DNA of 64,000 nucleotides from Acidobacteriaceae bacterium (GCA_003131585.1 PKVW01000023.1:28555-92554); one strand, 5' to 3'; counted from the first letter of the stretch, positions 1 through 9,463 are shown. The notes: a model not told the origin generated them from the sequence alone. Numbers and translations are program-made.

Positions 1-132
1 GGCGGGGGAGGGGGTGGCGGCGGGCAAGGGCAAGGCACACAACCCGGAACCTATACCATCACCGTGACTGGCACCTCGGGCACACTCATTCATCAGGCGT
101 CTTCTGCAGTAACCCTGATCGTGAACCCCTAG
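1..132 (+). CDS. C-terminal end of an Ig-like secreted protein (5' end outside window)
   Basis: The frame is open from the first base to a TAG at 130-132 and gives 43 residues. They begin with a polyglycine stretch (GGGGGGGQGQG) and continue as a beta-strand pattern, GTYTITVTGTSG then AVTLIVNP. Such an ending is typical of the last Ig-like module of large secreted repeat proteins, in which the strand motif YTITVTG recurs. The start and most of the protein lie upstream of the window, so its overall function cannot be judged. It lies on the same strand as the oxidase gene that follows 60 bases later. It resembles the modules of the secreted proteins further right, but the fragment is too short to assign to one of those families. 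Confidence 0.7.
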   Translation, partial: GGGGGGGGQGQGTQPGTYTITVTGTSGTLIHQASSAVTLIVNP

Positions 133-160
133 TGAAGACGCGCAGCAAGAACAGAGCGTC

Positions 161-188
161 GCGGTATGATCATCGCGGTATGATCATC
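161..188. repeat. Perfect 14-bp tandem duplication
   Basis: The unit GCGGTATGATCATC occurs at 161-174 and again, immediately adjacent, at 175-188. It lies five bases before the ATG of the oxidase gene. Each copy holds an ATG, but the first runs into a stop after five codons and the second is out of frame with the oxidase, so neither is a usable start. Confidence 0.9.
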
Positions 189-192
189 GGCG

Positions 193-1407
193 ATGGTCGA
201 TTCACGCTATAACGTCATCATCATCGGCGGAGGCATTGTCGGCCTCGCCGTCGCGCTCGAGATCACACAACGTTTTCCGCGGCTGCGTCTGCTGCTAGTG
301 GAAAAAGAAGACGGCGTGGCGCGACACCAGAGCGGACACAACAGCGGAGTCATCCACTCCGGCGTTTATTACAAACCCGGGTCCTTGAAGGCGCGGCTGT
401 GCGTTGCCGGCGCGGCGGCGATGCTCGAGTTTTGCCGCGAGCACGGCATTCCGCATAGGATTTGCGGCAAGGTAATCGTGGCCACCGGCAAAGATGAATT
501 GCAGCCTTTGGAGGAATTGCGGCGGCGCGGCGAAGCCAACGGCGTCGCGAGTCTAAGGCTTGTTGGTCCGGCGGAGTTGCGCGATATCGAGCCCCATGCA
601 AGCGGTTTAAGCGCGCTGGTCGTGCCCTCGACCGGTGTCACCGACTATGCCGCAGTTTGCGAAAAGTACGCGGAGTTGATCGTCGCACAAGCCGGAACGA
701 TTCTGACTTCCGCGGAAGTCGTGGGGATCAAACGCCATGCGAACGAAACTGTGGTACTAACCCGACGCGGAGCGTTCTCCACGAGTTATCTTATCAACTG
801 CGCCGGATTGTTCGGCGACCGCATCAGCCGGATGGCGGGCGACGAGCCGGAGGTCATGATCGTTCCGTTTCGGGGCGAGTATTACGAACTTGTACGAGCA
901 CGCGAGCCCCTGGTGCGGGCACTGATTTATCCCGTCCCCGATCCGCGCTTTCCCTTCCTCGGAGCGCACTTCACGCGTGGCGTAAGCGGCAGAGTAGATG
1001 CCGGTCCGAATGCGGTGTTGGCTCTGCATCGAGAGGGGTACCGCAATGCCGACCTCAGCTGGAGCGATGTTTTTTCGACGGCCGCGTTCCCCGGGTTCTG
1101 GCGGATGGCAATGAAGCATTGGCGCAGCGGATGCGGCGAGCTTCACCGATCGCTCTCCAAGGCGGCTTTCGTGAAGTCCCTGCAGCGGCTGCTACCTGAA
1201 GTGGGCGCACAGGATCTCGCGCCCGGAGGTTCGGGCGTGCGGGCACAAGCGGTGAGGCGCGATGGCGTTCTGGTCGACGATTTTCAGTTTGTCACTTCGG
1301 AGAAAACGTTGCACGTCCTCAATGTTCCCTCTCCGGCGGCCACGGCCTCCCTGGTAATTGGGAAGTCAATTACCGAAACCGCCGTGAAAGATCTCGGGCT
1401 CGGGTGA
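193..1407 (+). CDS. lhgO: L-2-hydroxyglutarate oxidase (FAD-dependent, LhgO family)
   Basis: At 404 residues this matches the usual length of LhgO, which oxidises L-2-hydroxyglutarate to 2-oxoglutarate at the membrane and passes electrons to quinones. The N-terminus has the FAD dinucleotide-binding motif IIIGGGIVGLA (about residues 9-19), followed by the acidic end of the second strand (VEKE) and the family signature HQSGHNSGVIHSGVYY (about 45-60). The C-terminal GGSGVRAQAV segment, near residue 346, is also typical of DAO-type flavoproteins of this family. The ATG at 193 is the first in-frame start after stops. No good Shine-Dalgarno sequence is visible in front of it. The substrate is assigned from family resemblance. 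The downstream gene is convergent, so this gene is probably transcribed alone or with the truncated gene before it. Confidence 0.85.
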   Translation: MVDSRYNVIIIGGGIVGLAVALEITQRFPRLRLLLVEKEDGVARHQSGHNSGVIHSGVYYKPGSLKARLCVAGAAAMLEFCREHGIPHRICGKVIVATGKDELQPLEELRRRGEANGVASLRLVGPAELRDIEPHASGLSALVVPSTGVTDYAAVCEKYAELIVAQAGTILTSAEVVGIKRHANETVVLTRRGAFSTSYLINCAGLFGDRISRMAGDEPEVMIVPFRGEYYELVRAREPLVRALIYPVPDPRFPFLGAHFTRGVSGRVDAGPNAVLALHREGYRNADLSWSDVFSTAAFPGFWRMAMKHWRSGCGELHRSLSKAAFVKSLQRLLPEVGAQDLAPGGSGVRAQAVRRDGVLVDDFQFVTSEKTLHVLNVPSPAATASLVIGKSITETAVKDLGLG

Positions 1408-1564
1408 TCTGATTGTCAGAAGGAGCGTGCCCGCACCGTAGACAAAGAAGCCCGGTGCGCCGTAAGAAGCCCTGCACTCGCGCAGATCCAATCATTAAGG
1501 GAACAGAATCTCAATGAGATTGCCAGTCGAATCCGATTCGTAGTCAAAATACTAACCTGTAGTC

Positions 1565-3079
1565 TTATTGACAACTGGCTATCTTGAACTTGGAAATTCG
1601 CGTTTTCCAGGAAATGGAATTGCCGGTCTGGTTTGCGGACAGGTACTGATTCACGTACCAGAACGTGCAGTCATCCACAGGGTCGACGGTCATGCTCGTA
1701 TAATCGCCCCAATGGTAAGTGTTCTCTTGATCGCCCGCGCCATTCAGCACGTTAAATTCCACCGGAGCCGTCTTACTTACCAGGTTCCAGCGCGAAGCCC
1801 GAATGCCGGGGTGGGTTGTGCTGCTGGACATGCTATAGCCCACGGCCGCGTTTCCGCTATGGTCTTGCGCCATGCTGGGCATGAAACGATAGGCAGCCGT
1901 GCCGTGTGTGATCGTCCCACTCTGATAGAGAGCGGGCGTTCCGCTTCCCCGAAATTCGTACCATCGAATCCCGGTTTGCGTGTTGCTGCCCGTGCCCGTT
2001 TGAACCGATTGGCTCACCAGGAACGATTCATAGCCGCCAAAATTGCGGTAATCGAGCCGGGGCATCATGCGGTCGCCGACGGAGTCAATAGAGTTTCCGG
2101 TCGATTTTGTCGTGGATTCCGGAACACAGATCGTGTCCACTGGATTGGTTACGTCGTAGCAGCCGGGCGTGTAGGTGGGGACCGCAATTGCCGTTTTGCC
2201 GAACGTGGTACTGGCGGGGTTGCTCCAGCTCAGTTTGAAATCCCACAAGTTCACCGTGTTCGAGGTGGTGCTGATTCCGTCGTTGGGAGGGTTCTCGATG
2301 CTGATCAGAAATTCGTGCCGGCTCGAGGAAGGTGAAGTGGTGCCATCGACATCGGCCGGAATCAGACTGTGGGAATCATACAGGCTGCCATTCAGCGGAA
2401 TAGGGCTGGGATCGCTGAAGCACTGCGGAGTACGAGGATTGGGCGAGCCGGCCAACATGCCGGTCCGGTCCAAAGCACAAGCCACCACTCCGATCTCCTG
2501 GTACCCGTTGTCGATATCCTCAAGATCAAAGCTGACGTAATAAGCGTTCCACCAAGTGCCCAGCTTGGGCCAGTCGGGGAAGTAAACATCCCCGCGGGAA
2601 TTCGATCCCAGGATCGAATCCAGAGGAATTTGATACGCGTACCACTTCAGCGAAGAGGAAGTCAGATCGTCGGTATTGGAAATGGCGACGCAGTAGTAAT
2701 AAGAACCAGTTTGGACGCCACGCTTAGCGATGATCCATCGCGAGGCCAGATGGTCGAACATGACCAGCCCGTCACCGCCTCCGAAGCCATAACAATTCGG
2801 CATGTTGGCGTTGATCCAAGGCTGCCAACCCGTTTGCGGAGTGGACCAAACGGGAGCCAGCGTGGTTTTGTTCCAAGCCTGGTAGAAATCGTTGACCCAT
2901 TCCATGTACTGCTTGGTGCCCACCGCGCCGTTCGGATCAACGTCGAACTGTGCGCCGGTGACTTGGGAAGCGTCAATGCCCTCGAAGGTCGTCAGTTGCG
3001 CATGCGCATAGAGGGGAGTGAGCAATGAGGACATCGCCGCCAGGGACACCAGCAAAAGGCGCATTTTAGGCTTCGTCAT
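1565..3079 (-). CDS. Secreted protein of unknown function, paralogous to the N-terminal half of the 31750-34989 protein
   Basis: A signal peptide (MTKPKMRLLLVSLAAMSSLL...YAHA) precedes a mature domain of about 480 residues rich in Trp and Tyr. I do not recognise a named family. The same ordered motifs occur in the 1079-residue protein at 31750-34989: CVAISNT.D, YFPDWP/YYPDYP, a VACALD/LLCAVD segment, DTIC[VI]P, IDSVGDRM, and an HWGDY/RWGDWY block followed by DP.D.CT.W near the C-terminus. The two therefore share a domain, perhaps a propeller. Here there are no Ig modules after it. A longer reading from an ATG at 3130 adds 17 residues and spoils the signal peptide, so I prefer 3079, although no clear ribosome site supports either. 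It is divergent from galE. Confidence 0.7.
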   Translation of the reverse strand: MTKPKMRLLLVSLAAMSSLLTPLYAHAQLTTFEGIDASQVTGAQFDVDPNGAVGTKQYMEWVNDFYQAWNKTTLAPVWSTPQTGWQPWINANMPNCYGFGGGDGLVMFDHLASRWIIAKRGVQTGSYYYCVAISNTDDLTSSSLKWYAYQIPLDSILGSNSRGDVYFPDWPKLGTWWNAYYVSFDLEDIDNGYQEIGVVACALDRTGMLAGSPNPRTPQCFSDPSPIPLNGSLYDSHSLIPADVDGTTSPSSSRHEFLISIENPPNDGISTTSNTVNLWDFKLSWSNPASTTFGKTAIAVPTYTPGCYDVTNPVDTICVPESTTKSTGNSIDSVGDRMMPRLDYRNFGGYESFLVSQSVQTGTGSNTQTGIRWYEFRGSGTPALYQSGTITHGTAAYRFMPSMAQDHSGNAAVGYSMSSSTTHPGIRASRWNLVSKTAPVEFNVLNGAGDQENTYHWGDYTSMTVDPVDDCTFWYVNQYLSANQTGNSISWKTRISKFKIASCQ

Positions 3080-3345
3080 AAGGGACACTTTGCGTTGACT
3101 TTCGGGCGGGGGAGGACGGGAAATACTCATTCGAGGTTAGCATAGGGTCTAGCGGTTGGATAGAGACGAAAGTCACTTGGCCGCCCCGTCGTCCGACGCC
3201 CTTGTCGGAATGAACCGGTCGTTTTCCCGTCATCGCCCGCCCCATTAGCTGGGTCTTAGCCGACATTCGGGCGCTCTACAGGCCAAAATCGGCCTTCCGA
3301 TGTGCGGGCACCTGTCTGCTACACTACGAACTCTCAATCCCCGGC

Positions 3346-3352
3346 AGGAGGA
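3346..3352 (+). promoter_or_regulatory. Strong ribosome binding site fixing a TTG start for galE
   Basis: AGGAGGA at 3346-3352 stands six bases before TTG at 3359. An in-frame ATG at 3302 would place this site inside the coding region and add 19 residues with no Rossmann-fold counterpart, so the TTG is the better start. Confidence 0.75.
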
Positions 3353-3358
3353 ACGCGA

Positions 3359-4324
3359 TTGACGGTGCTGGTCGTGGGTGGCGCAGGCTACATCGGAAGC
3401 CACGCGGCACGGGTTTTACGCAGGCACGGTTTTGATGTGCTCTTGTATGACAACCTCAGCACCGGGCATGCCGCGCTGGCCAAGGGATTCGAGCTGGTGG
3501 TGGGTGATGTCACAGAAACCGGCAAACTGGCGGACGCGATGAAACGGTCGCAGGCGGTGATGCACTTCGCCGCTCACGCCTATGTGGGGGAATCGGTCAA
3601 AGACCCACGCAAGTATTTTCGCAACAATGTGGAGGGCGGGCTGGCGCTTTTGAACACCGCATTGGAGACCGGCCTGCGCCATGTCATCTTTTCCTCCACC
3701 TGTGCCGTGTATGGAATCCCGGCGCAAGTCCCGATCGGCGAAGACGCGCCGCGACAGCCGGTGAATCCCTACGGGGTTTCGAAGTTGTTCTTTGAGCGCG
3801 CGCTGGAGGCCTATGACGTTGCCTACGGACTTCGTTTCGCCAGCTTGCGGTATTTCAATGCTGCTGGGGCGGACGAAACCGGCGAGACTGGCGAGTGTCA
3901 CGATCCGGAAACTCATCTCATCCCGCTCGCGCTGGGCGCGGCAACGGAGCAAGGCGCCCCGTTGCAAGTGTTTGGCGGCGACTATCCAACCGCGGATGGA
4001 ACCTGCATTCGCGACTACATCCATGTCACCGACCTGGCGGAAGCCCACGTCAAGGCCCTTGAGCACTTGCTCGGCGGGGGAAGCTCGATTGCGCTTAATC
4101 TGGGTACAGGCCGCGGCCATTCCGTGAAAGAGGTGATCACGGCGGTCGAGGCAATCACGGGCAGACCTGTGCGAAAACAGTTGGGGCCACGCAGGGCGGG
4201 AGATCCGCCAGCTCTGGTCGCCGACCCCCGCCGCGCCGAAGGCGTGTTGGGATGGAAGGCCAAGCGATCTCTCGCGGAAATTGTTTCGACGGCCTGGCAG
4301 TGGCTGCAGCGGAATCATGGATAG
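3359..4324 (+). CDS. galE: UDP-glucose 4-epimerase
   Basis: This extended short-chain dehydrogenase interconverts UDP-glucose and UDP-galactose in the cytosol and would supply UDP-galactose for polysaccharide synthesis. The N-terminus has the NAD-binding motif GGAGYIGSH. It is followed by the acidic residue and loop YDNLSTGH, the FSSTCAVYG strand and the catalytic Tyr-Lys pair in NPYGVSK. The C-terminal part has the RYFNAAGAD and CIRDYIHVTDLA blocks typical of GalE. From the TTG start the protein has 321 residues, close to the family norm. proC begins about 80 bases downstream on the same strand, so the two may be co-transcribed. The EPS cluster lies more than 33 kb away. Activity on N-acetylated substrates cannot be excluded. 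Confidence 0.88.
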   Translation: MTVLVVGGAGYIGSHAARVLRRHGFDVLLYDNLSTGHAALAKGFELVVGDVTETGKLADAMKRSQAVMHFAAHAYVGESVKDPRKYFRNNVEGGLALLNTALETGLRHVIFSSTCAVYGIPAQVPIGEDAPRQPVNPYGVSKLFFERALEAYDVAYGLRFASLRYFNAAGADETGETGECHDPETHLIPLALGAATEQGAPLQVFGGDYPTADGTCIRDYIHVTDLAEAHVKALEHLLGGGSSIALNLGTGRGHSVKEVITAVEAITGRPVRKQLGPRRAGDPPALVADPRRAEGVLGWKAKRSLAEIVSTAWQWLQRNHG

Positions 4325-4406
4325 ATCCGGCCGTTCTTCCTGGCGAATTTAGCCAGCGGTGGGTGGCCAGATCACGACCGCTTCGAGATTGAGAGGTGGA
4401 AGGAAG

Positions 4407-5234
4407 ATGGGAACAGCCTTTTCAGAAAAGCGGTTGGCGGTGCTCGGCGCAGGCAAGATGGGCGGAATCCTGTTGCAGTCTCTTCTGAAGAATGGCTTGT
4501 TCTCGCCTGCCTTAACGCGCGCCACGGTGCAACACGGCGAGAGGGTTCGCGCGCTGGCGGATAAGCTGAACGTTGAAGTGGGAACGGACAATGCCTATGC
4601 GGCACGCGGCGCCGACATTGTCTTGATCTGCGTGAAGCCACAAGCGGTTGAGGAGGTGGCTAAAGAGATTAGTTCCCAGCTAGCTCCCCACCAGCTGATC
4701 ATATCCGTGGCCGCATCGGTTTCCACCAACTTGATCGAGAAGGCGCTTTCCCGCGATGTGCCGGTGGTGCGCGCCATGCCCAACACTCCGTGCGCGCTGG
4801 GATGCGGCATGACCGCATTGTGCCAGGGCAAATTCGCCAACGCAACTCATCTGGAGACCGCGGCCGCCCTGTTTAACGTCGTAGGAAGAACGGTGGTGGT
4901 GGATGAGAAGCACATGGACGCGGTCACCGGACTTTCGGCCAGTGGACCAGCCTATATCTACATCATTATCGAGTCGCTCGCCGAAGCCGGTGTAAAGGTG
5001 GGACTCCCGCGCGACATCGCTACCCTGCTGGCGGCGCAAACCACCATGGGCGCGGCCAAGGTAGTTCTCGAAACTGGCGATCATCCCGCATTGCTCAAGG
5101 ATGCCGTGACCACACCGGCTGGCTGCACCGTAGACGGAATTCTGGAACTGGAGGAGGGCAAGCTGCGCGTTACCCTGATCAAGGCCGTGGTCAAAGCGAC
5201 CCAGCGCGCCAAAGAATTGGCGTTCGTCAGTTGA
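4407..5234 (+). CDS. proC: Pyrroline-5-carboxylate reductase
   Basis: ProC catalyses the last step of proline synthesis, the NAD(P)H-dependent reduction of 1-pyrroline-5-carboxylate. From ATG 4407 the protein is 275 residues, normal for the family. The N-terminus carries the Rossmann motif LGAGKMG, the middle has VRAMPNTPCALGCGMTAL, and the C-terminal dimerisation domain has the signature TTPAGCTVDGILELEEG. A GTG at 4359 would add 16 residues without homologous content. The ATG is preceded by a purine-rich stretch (GAGAGGTGGAAGGAAG). The window also encodes a probable proline-activating enzyme far to the right (56045-57652), but nothing in the sequence links the two genes, and ProC is a housekeeping enzyme. 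Confidence 0.9.
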   Translation: MGTAFSEKRLAVLGAGKMGGILLQSLLKNGLFSPALTRATVQHGERVRALADKLNVEVGTDNAYAARGADIVLICVKPQAVEEVAKEISSQLAPHQLIISVAASVSTNLIEKALSRDVPVVRAMPNTPCALGCGMTALCQGKFANATHLETAAALFNVVGRTVVVDEKHMDAVTGLSASGPAYIYIIIESLAEAGVKVGLPRDIATLLAAQTTMGAAKVVLETGDHPALLKDAVTTPAGCTVDGILELEEGKLRVTLIKAVVKATQRAKELAFVS

Positions 5235-5282
5235 TGCGCCGCTACCCAGTTAGCCGAGAGTTGTAGGGATAACGCAAACCCC

Positions 5283-5315
5283 ATGGCTGGACGACCGGCC
5301 ATTCGTTTATTTCAA
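5283..5315 (+). terminator. Possible intrinsic terminator after proC
   Basis: ATGGCTGG (5283-5290) pairs with CCGGCCAT (5295-5302), with one G-T pair and a four-base loop, and is followed by a T-rich but interrupted stretch. It lies between the convergent proC and prolyl-isomerase genes. The weak T-run keeps the confidence low. Confidence 0.35.
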
Positions 5316-5326
5316 ATCAGTTTGTT

Positions 5327-6457
5327 TCAATCAGGCTTCGAAGGCGCGTGGCTGCCGGGACTGTGGCCGGGGTTCGCTGGTGCTGCAGGAGCAGATGCGG
5401 CGGCGCCAGGGCCAAAATAATCCTCATTCGTGTCCGTCGTGAACGACTCGCGGATCTTCTGCATCGCATCCTGCATTTTCTGACCTTGCAAGGTATTCTT
5501 GATTTCGTCCTTGACCTCAGCCAGTGGTTTCAGCTCCTTGCTGACGAGCTTGTAGATGTAGTTTCCGCTGGCGTCGGTGAAGACTGGAGAGACCTCGCCC
5601 GGCTTTAGATCGAAAACAACTGCGTGGCTGGGCGGCAGGTTTGTCCGCCGGACTTTCTCCAACCTAGTAGTTGAGACTGCGTTTCCAATGCCTGCCGCTT
5701 CGGAAGCCTCCTGTTGCAGCTTTGTAAAGTCTTCTCCGGCTGCGGCCCGCGAGCGCAGGTTTCTGGCCTCTTTGGCCATCTCGTCCTCGGCTTCTTTTTG
5801 CTGCGCCTTCACTTCAGAGTCGTTGGCCCGCCCCTCGGGCATGGGTTGCGCCCGCCTTCGGTTTGGGACCAACAGGCGGTCAAGGTCGGCCTGTTCGAAT
5901 GGCGCGGGGTGGTTGCGGTAGTAGTCTTCGATGACGCTCTCCGGAAGTCGAGACGATTCCTCCTGAATTTTGCGCACCATCTCCTGGGAAAGAATCTGCA
6001 GGTTTGAGAATTGCTGCAGCCGGGCGAAATGGGGAGTCTGGTCCAGCCCTCGCAGTTCGGCTTGGTGGGCCATCACTAACAGTCTGGGGTAAGCGCTGGC
6101 AAGTTGCCTTCTAACCTGAAGACTCATGGTTGGCGAAATTGCATTGGCCAATGCTTCGAATTCGGCACGCGTCACTACGGTTTCACAAGGCTGCTGGCGC
6201 GGGAGGGCAGGCGAAGCCGACTCTTTCGTCGCCGACGCGGTTGTTGTACTCGCGACTTGCGGGGGGCAAAAACCCTTGATGGTCAGGACTGGGGCATCTT
6301 CCGCCACCCTGGATGCCGAAGCCGGGAAAACCTGAGTGTCTTCATCGTCAGCGGCAACCGTAGGGCGAGCCTTCTTGTCGGGTACCGTAGGTACAGGGCG
6401 CGTTTGGGCGGGCGCCAAACCTGCCAGCAACAGGCCGGCGATCCAAAAGCTCCGCAT
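5327..6457 (-). CDS. Exported parvulin-type peptidyl-prolyl cis-trans isomerase (SurA/PpiC-like)
   Basis: The protein starts with a signal peptide (MRSFWIAGLLLAGLAPAQ) and a low-complexity Pro/Ala/Thr linker. An alpha-helical SurA-like segment follows (about 90-190; TRAEFEALANAISP, RKIQEE, VIEDYYRNHPAPFEQ). Next comes a PpiC-type domain of about 110 residues (FTKLQQEAS, NLPPSHAVVFDLKPGEVSPVF, then YIYKLVSKE), and the C-terminal tail is Pro/Ala-rich. Parvulins of this layout assist folding of exported and outer-membrane proteins in the periplasm, which fits the neighbouring island of huge secreted proteins, though that link is inference. I chose ATG 6457 because GGAGG lies about ten bases upstream; a TTG at 6466 sits too close to it. 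The domain has a long charged insertion (about 195-240) compared with a minimal parvulin. Confidence 0.78.
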   Translation of the reverse strand: MRSFWIAGLLLAGLAPAQTRPVPTVPDKKARPTVAADDEDTQVFPASASRVAEDAPVLTIKGFCPPQVASTTTASATKESASPALPRQQPCETVVTRAEFEALANAISPTMSLQVRRQLASAYPRLLVMAHQAELRGLDQTPHFARLQQFSNLQILSQEMVRKIQEESSRLPESVIEDYYRNHPAPFEQADLDRLLVPNRRRAQPMPEGRANDSEVKAQQKEAEDEMAKEARNLRSRAAAGEDFTKLQQEASEAAGIGNAVSTTRLEKVRRTNLPPSHAVVFDLKPGEVSPVFTDASGNYIYKLVSKELKPLAEVKDEIKNTLQGQKMQDAMQKIRESFTTDTNEDYFGPGAAASAPAAPANPGHSPGSHAPSKPD

Positions 6458-6619
6458 TGCGGACAATACCTCCGAAGAGAAAGTCGAGAGTTACCGGTCA
6501 TACTAGCATGGGGCGCCAATTTCAATTCGCGATGGGAGGACAACTTAGGGACTTGGGACAAGCCGACTACGAAGCCAAAAATGGTCGCCCAACCCCGGGC
6601 CGCCTGGAATCGGAAACTT

Positions 6620-9463
6620 TCATGGCAAGAGGCCGAATACGTCCAGTTCCGTCTGGGTACCGACGTACACCTTACCATTTGCCACCGTGGGAACAGAGAA
6701 CTTGACTGCGGGTCCGGCCGTGTCCCGCGAAGCGTTCTGCTTGCTATCGTAAAGTTCGTGGGCGATGTTTGCAGCATCAAACGCCCGGAGCACCGCGGCA
6801 CCGCTGTTGCTATATTGATCGACTTGCAGCAGCCACAGGATCCCGTTGATGTTGCCATTCGCCGAGATGACTGGCGCAGCGCCCGGGTATCCGAACGCGA
6901 TCGGTCCCTTGGCAACGGGCAGGGCAGAAATCATTCCGTTCAATAGGCCAAATTGTTTGGGAGTATCTCCGGCGCCCGAGTAATAGACCTGTCCTTGCCA
7001 ATAAGCCGGCCCTCCGCGGGAACCGCCGGTTTCGGTGACAGGACCCACCGCAGCGGGCAGCGTTAGTAGCACTTGATTGCCAGCCGGGTTGAACTGTCCT
7101 AGGCTGTCGCGGTTCAGCAGATAGATTGTGCTGCCCTTGCCGCCCGCCAGGGCCACATGCGGATAACTTCCAGGTTGATCGGGTAAGAGCACGGTCCCGC
7201 CGGCGCCCAAATCCCAGTTCAGAGTGGTGAGGAAAAGCTGATTGAAGGGCGTGAAGTAGTCGGCCACGGCCAGAGCCGAACCTGTATTCGTAAGCTTCAC
7301 GACGCTGCTGCCATAGTCCGCCCCGCCAGCGCTGGCATCGAAGGTGCCGTTGCCCATGGCCAGAAAGATATTTCCGCTCGAATCGGCCGCCAAGCCCCCG
7401 CCGCCCTGCCAGATCCCCCCTTCATTTCCGTTGGGCGTGCTGGCCCAAGCGGCGACCAACTGCAGAGTAGCCTCGTTGAAGCCCATAACCCAGCCGTGAA
7501 AGGGTTGCCGGTCCTCGAGTGAGCCCCACGTTAAATAGATGACGCCGTTGGCCAGCAACAGACCCGCCCGGGGATTTTCATACTGCAAATTGAAAGAAAG
7601 CTGGCCACCACTGCTGCCTTCCCCTTTGCCGCTAACCGAAGCCTGGATCTGCACCGGACTGCCCGGTTTTTGCGCTCCAGTGGTAATGTCGATCGCATAC
7701 AAGTTCTGGGAATAGGCGCTTCCAGCCACGCTTCGCGCGAGAACGAACATCGTATTCGTCGTGGGGTCAATCACCGGCGTGGCTGTGATTCCGACGAGCG
7801 GCGTCAAGTCGTTGCCTTTCTCCAGCAATGCCCGGGGGATAGCGGTATAGCCAGGATTCAGGAGACTGGCGTACCACAATGGTTGACTAAGCAGACCGTC
7901 CGCGTCGAAAGCGTAAACGCTATCGTTTTCGGTGGCGACGTACACCACGTTATGTGTACCCTGCCCGGGCAGGTTTAGGTTCTCGATGTATAGCGGCTGC
8001 GCGTAGATGTAGCCATCCACAGGGTACGAAAAGAGTTTACCGAACTGACTCTGGTTCACGTTGCTGGTAGAGAGAACGGTCTCTTGCAGGTTCTGCCCGG
8101 TGCGCATGGTGTCATTCTTTTGGGTAAACGCGCCCGGATAATCGGTCACCACTAACTGCACGGCGGCGGTCTGCGTGGAATCGGAAATGCTACCGGCCGA
8201 GACAGAATGCGCCCCTGCAATCGCGGGAGGGGTGTAAAGCCCCGCCGCCGATATGGTGCCGCTAGTCGAGTTCCCTCCCACGGTTGAGTCCACCGACCAA
8301 GTGACGTTGGACGAAACCTGGCCGCTGATCGAAGCCGTGAACTGCTGCGTCTGTGTCAGAGTGAGCGAGGCCACGCGAGGACTGATGCTGACCGTGGTGC
8401 TTGGGGTCGTACCCGTGCCCGTCAAGCTTACGCTTTGCAGCAACGACGGATCGGTGTCGAGCAAAGTCACACGGCCCAGCCGCCGCCCGGCGCTCACTGG
8501 AGTGAACGAAACCGTCACCGTGCATGTTGAAGCGGGGTTCAGCGAGCCAACGCAATTGTTCGATTGGGAGTAATCGCCGCTGGCAAAAACGCCATTTACA
8601 TTGAGGGAGGCAGTACCGTTGTTGGTCAGAGAGAAACTCTTCGTCGCGGTGGCACCCACACTCTGCGAACCGAACGGTATGGAACTAGTGGAAAGACTAG
8701 CTGTGGCCCCGGCATTGCCCATCCCAACCAACACGACGACCTGGGGACTTCCACTGACGTTGTCCGTGAAGGCCAAGTTACCACCCCGGCTCCAACCCAT
8801 AGAGGGGGAAAAAGTAACATTGACCGTGCAGACTCCGGCGGGATCGAGTGAGCTTCCGCAGTTGTTGGTTTGCGCGAAGTCGCCGGTGGCGGTGATGCCG
8901 GTAAAGAGCAGCGGAGCGGCGCCGGAATTAGTGATCGAAATGCTTTGCGGCAGGCTGGCGGTGCCCACGAGTTGGGTGCCAAAGTTAAGATCTCCGGCTG
9001 AGAGATCGGCCGCCGGCGCGGTACCGGATCCAGCCAGGCTTACTGCTTGCGGGCTATCGGCGACATTGAGGAATGCAGCGCGGCTTCCCGGCGCGGACGG
9101 CGTGAACGTAACGTTGATCGTGCAACTCGCCTGCGGTGCCAGGGGCGCTTGGCAGTTATTACTCTGAGAAAAGTCTGCGTGGTTGACGCCGTATACCTTG
9201 AGATTGATCGAGTTCAAGTTCGAGCCCCCCGTGTTGGTAAGCGTGACGGGCAGCGGTGAGCTGGAGGTTCCAACGGCTTGACTTCCAAAATTTAACGCGG
9301 TGGGCGAAAAAGTCGCGACCGGGCCCTGGCCCTGCGGCACCGCCAAAACTGGTCCTACGGAGAGCATTGGACGCCGCGGACTTGCGCCCAAAACCGATGG
9401 CGCGAGCCGCAGGGGCAACGCGAATAAACATAGAAAACAAGCCAGTTGCTGAGGACTAGACAT
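6620..9463 (-). CDS. Secreted protein: three choice-of-anchor D Ig modules, an Ig-like domain and a PQQ-like beta-propeller
   Basis: From ATG 9463 the protein has 947 residues and a hydrophobic signal segment (about 1-27). Three ASPM-SPD-2-Hydin modules follow, each with the pattern LNFG.Q.VGT, a cysteine near DFSQSNNC, and C[TV].[NT]V.F.P. Then comes an Ig-like domain (SPRVASLTLTQTQQFTA ... LYTPP) and a propeller of about 490 residues. The propeller begins with MRTGQNLQETVLS, FGKLFSYPVDGYIYAQPLY and HNVVYVATENDSVYAFDAD, and ends with AVKFSVPTVANGKVYVGTQTELDVFG. Three other proteins here share these motifs (9793, 19433 and 29482). In this copy the Ig modules precede the propeller. Binding or sensing outside the cell is a guess, and no catalytic residues can be named. 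GAGG precedes the ATG; a TTG at 9490 is the alternative. Confidence 0.8.
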   Translation of the reverse strand: MSSPQQLACFLCLFALPLRLAPSVLGASPRRPMLSVGPVLAVPQGQGPVATFSPTALNFGSQAVGTSSSPLPVTLTNTGGSNLNSINLKVYGVNHADFSQSNNCQAPLAPQASCTINVTFTPSAPGSRAAFLNVADSPQAVSLAGSGTAPAADLSAGDLNFGTQLVGTASLPQSISITNSGAAPLLFTGITATGDFAQTNNCGSSLDPAGVCTVNVTFSPSMGWSRGGNLAFTDNVSGSPQVVVLVGMGNAGATASLSTSSIPFGSQSVGATATKSFSLTNNGTASLNVNGVFASGDYSQSNNCVGSLNPASTCTVTVSFTPVSAGRRLGRVTLLDTDPSLLQSVSLTGTGTTPSTTVSISPRVASLTLTQTQQFTASISGQVSSNVTWSVDSTVGGNSTSGTISAAGLYTPPAIAGAHSVSAGSISDSTQTAAVQLVVTDYPGAFTQKNDTMRTGQNLQETVLSTSNVNQSQFGKLFSYPVDGYIYAQPLYIENLNLPGQGTHNVVYVATENDSVYAFDADGLLSQPLWYASLLNPGYTAIPRALLEKGNDLTPLVGITATPVIDPTTNTMFVLARSVAGSAYSQNLYAIDITTGAQKPGSPVQIQASVSGKGEGSSGGQLSFNLQYENPRAGLLLANGVIYLTWGSLEDRQPFHGWVMGFNEATLQLVAAWASTPNGNEGGIWQGGGGLAADSSGNIFLAMGNGTFDASAGGADYGSSVVKLTNTGSALAVADYFTPFNQLFLTTLNWDLGAGGTVLLPDQPGSYPHVALAGGKGSTIYLLNRDSLGQFNPAGNQVLLTLPAAVGPVTETGGSRGGPAYWQGQVYYSGAGDTPKQFGLLNGMISALPVAKGPIAFGYPGAAPVISANGNINGILWLLQVDQYSNSGAAVLRAFDAANIAHELYDSKQNASRDTAGPAVKFSVPTVANGKVYVGTQTELDVFGLLP

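Noticed and set aside
1432-1459. A short hairpin (CGCACCG with CGGTGCG) after the L-2-hydroxyglutarate oxidase gene as a terminator
   Set aside because: The loop is long and no T-run follows, so support is too weak.
3416-4318. A 300-codon minus-strand frame opposite galE
   Set aside because: The galE reading has full Rossmann and catalytic motifs; the antisense translation has none.
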